NCBI GenBank assembly: GCA_903929925.1
Contig: CAIYWO010000108.1
Span: 1-6,404 of the forward strand
Direction: 5' to 3'
DNA length: 6,404 bases
Source: an uncultured beta proteobacterium
Lineage (GTDB): Bacteria > Pseudomonadota > Gammaproteobacteria > Burkholderiales > Burkholderiaceae_B
In this document: positions 1 through 4,982 of the stretch, in pieces
How the letters are laid out: each line of letters opens with the position of its first letter
Position numbering within the stretch: the first letter of the stretch is position 1
Position numbers and translations under genes: made by a program
The notes under the pieces: generated by a model
Database searches by the model: none
Seen by the model: the letters and a program-made list of their open reading frames with translations, nothing else
Told to the model about the DNA's origin: nothing

Positions 1-86
1 ATGCGCCGCTGCTCGTACCCGGATCAGGTCGTAACACCAAGATCACGTGGCCTGACGACTTTGAATGGGTGGAATCCTGGCTATGA
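1..86 (+). CDS. ispD: IspD C-terminal fragment (2-C-methyl-D-erythritol 4-phosphate cytidylyltransferase), cut by the window start
   Basis: The frame beginning at base 3 encodes the last 27 residues of a protein and stops at TGA 84-86. The fragment contains GSGRNTKITWPDDFEWVESWL-like wording: an N-x-K-[IV]-T followed by a P-[DE]-D segment, which is the usual C-terminal signature of IspD (N-x-K-V-T-x-P-E-D-L in Escherichia coli). IspD couples MEP to CTP to give CDP-methylerythritol in the cytosolic MEP pathway for isoprenoids. The stop codon overlaps the ispF start in the arrangement ATGA, so the two are very probably co-transcribed and translationally coupled, a common ispD-ispF order in proteobacteria. 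Only the tail is visible, so the identification rests on that motif plus the ispF neighbour. Confidence 0.85.
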   Translation, partial: APLLVPGSGRNTKITWPDDFEWVESWL

Positions 87-589
87 GTTATTTTTCTTTG
101 CGGATTGGTCAAGGTTTCGATGTACATGCTCTGGTTGAAGGGCGTCCCTTGATCTTGGGTGGCGTGACGATTCCACACACGCACGGTTTAAAAGGTCACT
201 CCGATGCTGATGCGCTTCTGCATGCGATTACGGATGCGTTGCTTGGAGCGGCAGGCTTGGGCGATATTGGCCGACACTTTCCAGACACTGATCCAGCCTT
301 CAAAGGCGCGGATAGTCGCGCCTTATTGCGGCAGGCGTATCGACTCGTACAGCAAGCGGGTTGGACATTAGTGAATGTGGATGCAACGATTCATGCGCAA
401 CAACCCAAGATTGGCCCGCATGCGGCAGCGATGGTCGCCAACATCGCTGCAGATCTCTGCGTGCCCTCGGGTGACATCAATATCAAAGCTAAAACTAACG
501 AAGAGCTTGGGCATCTTGGCCGTAAAGAGGGCATCGCTGCCAACGCGGTGGTGTTGCTCCGGGGGAGCGACACGGCCGCTCAGGCTTAA
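83..589 (+). CDS. ispF: 2-C-methyl-D-erythritol 2,4-cyclodiphosphate synthase (IspF)
   Basis: IspF cyclises CDP-methylerythritol 2-phosphate to MEcPP with release of CMP, in the cytosol, as a homotrimer. From the ATG at 83 the product is 168 residues, close to the family norm of about 160. Visible motifs are G-Q-G-F-D-V-H-A near residues 9-16 (D13 and H15 match zinc ligands D8 and H10 of E. coli), G-H-S-D-A-D at 38-43 (H39 matches catalytic H34), L-H-A at 46-48 (H47 matches zinc ligand H42), F-P-D-T-D-P and G-A-D-S-R in the middle, and K-A-K-T-N-E plus G-R-x-E-G-I-A near the C terminus. An upstream in-frame ATG at 65 would add six residues that are not part of the family; the ATG at 83 overlaps the ispD stop and gives the conserved N terminus. 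The Shine-Dalgarno is weak (GGTGGAA at 68-74). Confidence 0.97.
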   Translation: MSYFSLRIGQGFDVHALVEGRPLILGGVTIPHTHGLKGHSDADALLHAITDALLGAAGLGDIGRHFPDTDPAFKGADSRALLRQAYRLVQQAGWTLVNVDATIHAQQPKIGPHAAAMVANIAADLCVPSGDINIKAKTNEELGHLGRKEGIAANAVVLLRGSDTAAQA

Positions 590-594
590 GCGCG

Positions 595-1329
595 TCAATA
601 ACGTCCGTCTGGCACGAACACATAGCCAAGTCCCCATACCGTCTGTATGTACGCTGGTTTTGAGGGATTGTTTTCCAGCATTTTGCGCAGCCGAGAGATC
701 TGCACATCGAGGCTGCGATCGTAGGCGCGGTAATCCCTGCCGCGGGCTAATTCCATCAGTTTGTCACGTGACAACGGGATGCGTGGGTGCCGGGCAAAGA
801 CTTTGAGCACAGAAAATTCGCCAGTCGTGATGGGGATCACGGCATCGCCGCGCAACAGCGTGCGTGTCGACAAGCTCAGCACATAGGGACCAAAGTGGAT
901 GGACTCGTTTTCTTGGCTGGGTGCGCCAGGATGCTCGTCGGTGCTGCGCCGGCGCAAGATGGCGTTAATACGGGCTAAGAGTTCGCGAGGGTTAAAGGGT
1001 TTGGACAGATAGTCGTCTGCGCCCATTTCAAGCCCGATGATGCGATCAATCTCCTCGGCCTTAGCGGTGAGCATAATGATTGGGGTGCTGTCGTGGTTGG
1101 CGCGCAGCCGTCGGCAGATCGACAAACCATCTTCACCGGGGAGTGTCAGATCCAGAATCAACAGGTCGATGTGTTCGCGATACCAAATTTTTGACATTTC
1201 GCGAGCGTTTTCAGCGGTTTGGACCACAAAGCCTTGTTCGGTGAGGTAACGGCGTAGCAGGTCGCGCAGGCGCAAATCATCGTCAACGACGAGTATTTTG
1301 CGAGAAGGGGAAGCATATAAAGTATTCAT
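595..1329 (-). CDS. ompR: OmpR/RisA-family two-component response regulator
   Basis: This 244-residue protein is a DNA-binding response regulator. The receiver domain spans roughly residues 10-125: acidic pocket D16/D17, phospho-acceptor D60 (in L-I-L-D-L-T-L-P-G), switch threonine T88 and lysine K110 (in S-K-P-F). A winged-helix output domain spans about 141-242, with recognition helix D-R-S-L-D-V-Q-I-S-R-L-R near 204-215 and the terminal hairpin W-G-L-G-Y-V-F. Both domains closely resemble E. coli OmpR and Bordetella RisA, which respond to osmotic or envelope stress through a membrane kinase (EnvZ or RisS). No kinase gene follows it: downstream lies ispF, tail to tail, with only 5 bases between the stop codons. 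The MNT start resembles RisA-type proteins, but no clear Shine-Dalgarno precedes it. The divergent upstream region holds OmpR-like tandem half-sites, suggesting autoregulation. The family assignment is firm; the precise orthology to RisA is inferred. Confidence 0.95.
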   Translation of the reverse strand: MNTLYASPSRKILVVDDDLRLRDLLRRYLTEQGFVVQTAENAREMSKIWYREHIDLLILDLTLPGEDGLSICRRLRANHDSTPIIMLTAKAEEIDRIIGLEMGADDYLSKPFNPRELLARINAILRRRSTDEHPGAPSQENESIHFGPYVLSLSTRTLLRGDAVIPITTGEFSVLKVFARHPRIPLSRDKLMELARGRDYRAYDRSLDVQISRLRKMLENNPSKPAYIQTVWGLGYVFVPDGRY

Positions 1330-1360
1330 GAGTGAAAATGTAACCGCCTCAGCGTCTTTT

Positions 1361-1372
1361 GCGTCGCGACGC
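1361..1372. repeat. Perfect 12-bp palindrome in the ompR leader
   Basis: GCGTCGCGACGC reads the same on both strands. An overlapping inverted pair, AGCGTC at 1351-1356 and GACGCT at 1368-1373, could form an alternative 6-bp stem. The element lies 32 bp upstream of the ompR start and directly next to the TTACAA tandem site. It could be an operator for a dimeric regulator or a hairpin in the ompR 5' leader; the sequence alone does not decide. Confidence 0.5.
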
Positions 1373-1463
1373 TTACAACGTTTTACAAATGCAAAAAGTG
1401 ACTACTTAATTTGTTACAAGATGTATCAACGTGATCCGCTCGCCCGCAGCTGCTTCATTACAA
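1372..1463. promoter_or_regulatory. Cluster of four TTACAA hexamers, candidate OmpR-type binding sites
   Basis: The plus strand carries exact TTACAA at 1373-1378, 1383-1388, 1414-1419 and 1458-1463, all in the same orientation. The first two are spaced exactly 10 bp, giving CTTACA-N4-TTTACA at 1372-1387. This resembles the tandem 10-bp half-sites bound head to tail by OmpR dimers (described in enterobacteria as roughly GTTACA-N4-GTTACA). The third copy contains a perfect GTTACA (1413-1418), and an inverted GTTACA lies at 1339-1344. The cluster sits in the 141-bp gap between the divergent ompR and tsaB-rimI genes, as expected for autoregulation or joint control. Binding is inferred. Confidence 0.5.
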
Positions 1464-1464
1464 T
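1459..1464 (+). promoter_or_regulatory. Candidate -10 box for tsaB-rimI
   Basis: TACAAT matches the sigma-70 -10 consensus at five of six positions. Only 6 bases (1465-1470) separate it from the tsaB ATG, so a start site at the usual distance would fall on or next to the ATG and give a leaderless transcript. The -35 region is GC-rich and poor, so an activator may be needed; the hexamer overlaps one TTACAA copy. Candidate only. Confidence 0.35.
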
Positions 1465-1470
1465 TGCGCT

Positions 1471-2709
1471 ATGACTCATATTCTTGCGATCGAAACGTCG
1501 ACCCCGTTGTGCACGGTGGCACTTGTGTCCGAGCGCGATGGTCAGATCACAACCACACAGCGTTCACTTGAAGGCACCTCGGGACACGCAGCTAGTGTGC
1601 TGCCGCTTATCGACACCTTGCTAGAAGCGTGTGCCGTATCGCGTCAGGACCTGAGCGCCGTGGCTTTCGGTCAGGGCCCAGGTGCTTTCACCGGAATTCG
1701 CGTGGCCTGCGGAGTCGCGCAAGGTCTCAGTTTGGCACTCGGTGTTCCTGTCGTAGCCGTTGGCGCGCTACCTGCGATCGCCGCGACGGCGAGTGTCAGG
1801 CACCCCGGCGCTCTTATTTTGGCGGCGCTTGATGCGCGGATGGATGAGATCTACTTTGCTGCCTTTGTTGATACCCCTTCAGAGGGACTTGTTGTGCTGC
1901 AGCCGCCGGTATTGATGGCGGCAGTCGATGCGCCCTTGTTTGTTTCCCAGCGCTCCGCGCTATGGTTGCAGCGAGCGAGCACTGAGATGGGCGCTACTCC
2001 CGCTGTTTGTCTGGTGGGCGAAGGCTGGAATGTCGCGGGTGCCCGAGCGGGTTTGTCTGAAGATTGGATTGCAGATGATTTAAGTGCCCGGCCAGAAGCC
2101 CAAGCCATGGCACCGTTGGCGTTGCGTGCGTTTAAACAGGGTGAGGCGGTGGCGCCCGAGCAAGCGGCACCTTTCTATTTGCGTGACAAAGTTGCGTTCA
2201 CCACAGCTGAGCGTGCAGCGGGCTCGGGTGGCAATCCGCGTGCGCACGCGCCGACCGCGGTTGCACTCTTGCCAATGCTGAGTGCTGACTTGCCAGAAGT
2301 GGTGGCGCTTGAAGCTGCGGTACAGTCGTTTCCTTGGACCGCCAAGAACTTTGAAGATGCACTAGCTGCGGGCTACTCTGCCTGGGTCTTGCGAGAGGAC
2401 GCTGAGCTCGTCGGTTTTTGTATTGCGATGTTGGCGCCCGACCTTGCGCACATTCTTGTGATTGCGGTTGCGCGCGCTCGGCAGGGCCAGGGACTTGGCC
2501 GGCAACTTCTGGGGCAAGCCTCGCGCAGTGCGCGTCAGCATGGCGCCGAAGGCCTCTTGCTTGAGGTGCGACCCTCCAATCATCAGGCACTCGCGTTTTA
2601 TGAAAAGCAAGGTTTTGTCCAGATTGGGGTGCGCCGGGATTACTATCCTGCAGGTAGGGGTCAACGCGAAGATGCGCTGGTCCTCAAAAAAGCCTTCGAA
2701 CAGTCTTGA
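1471..2709 (+). CDS. tsaB-rimI: Fused TsaB-RimI: t6A complex subunit TsaB joined to ribosomal protein S18 alanine N-acetyltransferase
   Basis: One uninterrupted 412-residue frame carries two proteins that are usually separate. Residues 1-245 are TsaB, the partner of TsaD in tRNA N6-threonylcarbamoyladenosine (t6A37) synthesis: I-L-A-I-E-T-S-T at 4-11, G-P-G-A-F-T-G-I-R at 69-77, and the typical end P-F-Y-L-R-D-K-V near 234-241. A Gly/Ala/Pro-rich linker (about 247-264) leads to a GNAT domain at about 265-412 resembling RimI, which acetylates the N-terminal alanine of S18. That domain shows F-P-W near 287-289, the acetyl-CoA loop Q-G-Q-G-L-G at 338-343, L-E-V-R with E365 (matching catalytic E103 of E. 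coli/Salmonella RimI), Y377 (matching Y115), and R-R-D-Y-Y-P. The only Met near the junction (M269, codon 2275-2277) lacks a Shine-Dalgarno, arguing against separate RimI translation. The ATG at 1471 starts the conserved TsaB N terminus but has no Shine-Dalgarno. udg follows 27 bases downstream, probably in one operon. Confidence 0.95.
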   Translation: MTHILAIETSTPLCTVALVSERDGQITTTQRSLEGTSGHAASVLPLIDTLLEACAVSRQDLSAVAFGQGPGAFTGIRVACGVAQGLSLALGVPVVAVGALPAIAATASVRHPGALILAALDARMDEIYFAAFVDTPSEGLVVLQPPVLMAAVDAPLFVSQRSALWLQRASTEMGATPAVCLVGEGWNVAGARAGLSEDWIADDLSARPEAQAMAPLALRAFKQGEAVAPEQAAPFYLRDKVAFTTAERAAGSGGNPRAHAPTAVALLPMLSADLPEVVALEAAVQSFPWTAKNFEDALAAGYSAWVLREDAELVGFCIAMLAPDLAHILVIAVARARQGQGLGRQLLGQASRSARQHGAEGLLLEVRPSNHQALAFYEKQGFVQIGVRRDYYPAGRGQREDALVLKKAFEQS

Positions 2710-2736
2710 GCCCACAGGCAATTTATTTCGTAACGT

Positions 2737-3573
2737 ATGACCGACCCTCATCCCTCAACGCTTTCGCTTAGCGCGCTGCAAATTGCTTGGCTAGCAGAGC
2801 TTGGTATTGAAAAGCCGTGGTTGCCTGCGCAGGCCGCGTTACCTGCTCAACATGTTGGCGAGGCTGTGCGAAAGAGCCCGCCACAGCCTCGGCCGGCGAA
2901 ACAAGCTCCTGCAGTCGTCGCTGCGAAGCCAGTCGTACAAAAAATTGTTCAGACGACTGTGACGCCAGAGCATGTTGCGAGTTTGGCGGATTTTGCGGCG
3001 CTCTCTGCGGCTGTCCATGCCTGCACAGCGTGCGGGCTATGTTCGGCGCGGCAACAGGCCATTATGGGTGAGGGTGTTACGCAACCAGCCATTATGGTGG
3101 TCGGTGAAGCGCCCGGTGAGCAAGATGATAGGCAGGGTCAAGCCTTTGTGGGACGTCCTGGTGTACTGCTCGACAATATGTTGGCTGCCATTCAGAGCGG
3201 ACGGGGCCATGACGCGTATGTGACTACCATCATTAAGTGCCGTCCTACAGGGAATCGCAACCCGCGCCCTGAGGAGGTTGCAGCATGCCAACCGTATTTG
3301 ATGCGCGAAATTGCGTTGCAGCAGCCTTTCACGATTTTGGCGTTGGGCCGTTTCGCTGCACAAGCGCTGTTGGGTAGCGAGGAGCCACTGCAAGCGTTAC
3401 GTGAGCGTACGCATAGCATTCAAGTGGGGGCGCGAACTATTCCGCTGGTCGTGAGCTACAACCCGTCGTACTTATTAAGCCATCCCAACGAAAAAGCCGC
3501 TGCCTGGAAGGACTTGCAACGCCTCAAAGCGCTTTGCCGTGCCCCTCTTGGCCGATCTGGTCAAGCAAATTAG
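2737..3573 (+). CDS. Family 4 (UDGa-type) [4Fe-4S] uracil-DNA glycosylase
   Basis: This 278-residue protein belongs to the iron-sulfur uracil-DNA glycosylases (sometimes annotated as SPO1 DNA-polymerase-related), which excise uracil from deaminated DNA. Residues 1-30 form a conserved-looking N-terminal segment; 40-78 are Pro/Ala/Lys-rich and probably disordered; the catalytic core is 80-270. Cluster cysteines are C96, C99 (C-T-A-C), C168 (K-C-R-P) and C184 (A-A-C-Q); the 16-residue gap between the last two fits the family. Motif I is G-E-A-P-G-E-Q-D-D at 123-131, followed by G-Q-A-F-V-G-R-P-G, and K-C-R-P-T-G-N-R sits at 167-174. Motif III reads N-P-S (N242) where family 4 enzymes normally have H-P-[AS]. 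An in-frame TAA at 2731 makes the ATG at 2737 the earliest start; the nearest AGG lies about 20 bases upstream, so no proper Shine-Dalgarno is present. The 3' end overlaps the opposing lplT by 50 bp. Confidence 0.93.
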   Translation: MTDPHPSTLSLSALQIAWLAELGIEKPWLPAQAALPAQHVGEAVRKSPPQPRPAKQAPAVVAAKPVVQKIVQTTVTPEHVASLADFAALSAAVHACTACGLCSARQQAIMGEGVTQPAIMVVGEAPGEQDDRQGQAFVGRPGVLLDNMLAAIQSGRGHDAYVTTIIKCRPTGNRNPRPEEVAACQPYLMREIALQQPFTILALGRFAAQALLGSEEPLQALRERTHSIQVGARTIPLVVSYNPSYLLSHPNEKAAAWKDLQRLKALCRAPLGRSGQAN

Positions 3574-4888
3574 GGTCTCTTCGCTGGTTCAACTGGTTCC
3601 ACCGAATCATCACCACCATCAACGCAGCGACCAAGAGCCCAAAAATCCAGATAATGATGTTGATTGGCATATCGAGCCACAGCATCACGGTGTAGACCGC
3701 GACCATGAGCAGAATGTTCAGCTGCTCATTAAAGTTTTGTACCGCAATCGAATGCCCCGCTGAGAGCAATACATGCCCACGATGCTGCAGGAGGGCGTTC
3801 ATGGGAACCACAAAGTATCCTGAGGTCAGCCCGATCAGTATCAACAGGATGTAGGCCGTCCAGGGTAAATCGACCCCGAGGATGTGAATGGTCCACAGGG
3901 GGTCGACAAAGGGCATCAGCATCACGATGAATCCCATGGCTACCCCGAGCGGTAAAACATTTAGCGCATTACGCAAAGGAACTCGACCCGCCAGTACCGA
4001 GCCACCTATGGTGCCCAGGGCAGTGATGCCCATCAGAATAGATGCTTGGTCAAGGCGGTAGCCCAGGTGGTCGCTGCCCCATTCGATGACGATGAGCTGA
4101 AGCGTTGCGCCCGCGCCCCAGAATAAAGTGGTCACGCCAAGGGATATTTGGCCAAGCTTGTCGGCCCAGAGGATGCGTACATAGCCAGCGAAGGCCTTGG
4201 CTAGTTTGAGAGGGTTTTTCTGCTGCTTGGGGTACACGATATTGGTGCTGGGGATCAACAGGTTGCAGAGTGCCGCCGCCATATAAATAAATGCGATCAC
4301 CAGGATGGCCGCTTCGGCTGGCGTTTGAACCAAGCTGTTGATCAAGGGGTGTTTGAGTAGCCAGCTGGATACTCCAGGCGATACTAAAACACCGCCGACC
4401 ACTGTTCCCATGATGATGGAGAGAATGGTCAGACCTTCAATCCAGCTATTACCTTTGACTAACTGGAGCGGTGGCAGCATCTCGGTCACGATGCCGTATT
4501 TAGCGGGGGAGTAGGCTGCGGCACCGATGCCGACGAGTGCGTAGGCCACGCACACCAGAGATACCTGGCCTTCCTGGGTGAGGCCGAGCAACGCATAACA
4601 AAACATCAACAGGCAACCGCTGACCTTGATGGCGTTCGTCATAAACATGACGCGCCCCTTAGGGAAGGAGTCAGAAATAGCGCCCACGAAGGCGGCTAAA
4701 AGGACATAGGAAGCGGCAAACGACCACTTCATCATGGGGGCCATCCAGTCAGGGCCCTCTAATTGCTGGATAAGTGCGATGGCGGCAATAAAAAGCGCGT
4801 TGTCGGCAAGCGACGACAGTGCTTGCGCAGCCATGACGGTGTAGAAGCCTCGATTCAAGGAGTAGATTCCTAAATATAATTTGCCCAT
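3524..4888 (-). CDS. lplT: Lysophospholipid transporter LplT (major facilitator superfamily)
   Basis: LplT flips lysophospholipids, mainly lyso-PE, across the inner membrane for re-acylation. The 454-residue protein is strongly hydrophobic with about 11-12 membrane segments. Signatures matching E. coli LplT are F-x-G-A-I-S-D-S-F-P-K-G-R-V at 67-80 (MFS motif A-like loop), G-A-A-A-Y-S-P-A-K-Y-G-I at 122-133 followed by L-V-K-G-N, L-F-W-G-A-G-A-T-L near 255-263, and F-V-V-P-M-N-A-L-L-Q at 359-368 with I-A-V-Q-N-F at 381-386. It is longer than the E. coli protein (about 397 residues). The start is uncertain: ATG at 4888 has no Shine-Dalgarno, while an in-frame TTG at 4856-4858 has AGGA nine bases upstream and starts the protein at N-R-G-F-Y-T-V-M-A-A-Q, giving 444 residues and a more usual N terminus. 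The acyltransferase partner Aas is not in the window. It is divergent from smc and overlaps udg tail to tail. Confidence 0.94.
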   Translation of the reverse strand: MGKLYLGIYSLNRGFYTVMAAQALSSLADNALFIAAIALIQQLEGPDWMAPMMKWSFAASYVLLAAFVGAISDSFPKGRVMFMTNAIKVSGCLLMFCYALLGLTQEGQVSLVCVAYALVGIGAAAYSPAKYGIVTEMLPPLQLVKGNSWIEGLTILSIIMGTVVGGVLVSPGVSSWLLKHPLINSLVQTPAEAAILVIAFIYMAAALCNLLIPSTNIVYPKQQKNPLKLAKAFAGYVRILWADKLGQISLGVTTLFWGAGATLQLIVIEWGSDHLGYRLDQASILMGITALGTIGGSVLAGRVPLRNALNVLPLGVAMGFIVMLMPFVDPLWTIHILGVDLPWTAYILLILIGLTSGYFVVPMNALLQHRGHVLLSAGHSIAVQNFNEQLNILLMVAVYTVMLWLDMPINIIIWIFGLLVAALMVVMIRWNQLNQRRDPNLLDQIGQEGHGKAL

Positions 4889-4907
4889 CCCAGCGTGAGC
4901 TGTCTGA

Positions 4908-4913
4908 ATAATA
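4908..4913 (-). promoter_or_regulatory. Candidate -10 box for lplT
   Basis: On the minus strand the hexamer is TATTAT, five of six matches to TATAAT, 19 bases upstream of the ATG at 4888 and about 49 upstream of the alternative TTG. No good -35 box is seen at 16-18 bp spacing. Candidate only. Confidence 0.25.
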
Positions 4914-4943
4914 CCTGAACAAATCGATTGCCTCGAGCTCGGT

Positions 4944-4949
4944 TATGAT
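4944..4949 (+). promoter_or_regulatory. Candidate -10 box for smc
   Basis: TATGAT matches the -10 consensus at five of six positions and lies 33 bases upstream of the smc GTG, leaving a short leader of about 25-28 nt. A TTG-type -35 at standard spacing is not visible. It lies back to back with the lplT candidate in the 94-bp divergent gap. Candidate only. Confidence 0.25.
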
Positions 4950-4982
4950 CTCAAGGATTCCATCCCAAATTGTGCCCTTATT

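Noticed and set aside
65..82. ATG at 65 as the ispF start
   Set aside because: It adds six residues absent from the family and overlaps ispD more; the ATG at 83 forms the ATGA junction with the ispD stop.
375..806. 143-codon plus-strand frame across the ispF and ompR ends
   Set aside because: It runs in another frame through two well-identified genes; its product is Arg/Cys-rich low-complexity wording typical of shadow frames, with no domain or ribosome binding site.
1421..1430. TTGATA (minus strand, 1424-1429) as the -35 box of an ompR promoter
   Set aside because: It matches TTGACA at five of six positions, but no acceptable -10 box lies 15-19 bp downstream, so it was not listed.
2263..2709. 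Separate rimI gene starting at the internal ATG 2275
   Set aside because: There is no Shine-Dalgarno, the reading frame is continuous with TsaB, and the GNAT domain begins slightly before this Met, so a fusion is the simpler reading.
2198..2751. Minus-strand frames of about 130 codons opposite the RimI half
   Set aside because: They are antisense shadows of the GNAT domain; compositions are unlike real proteins and they overlap each other.
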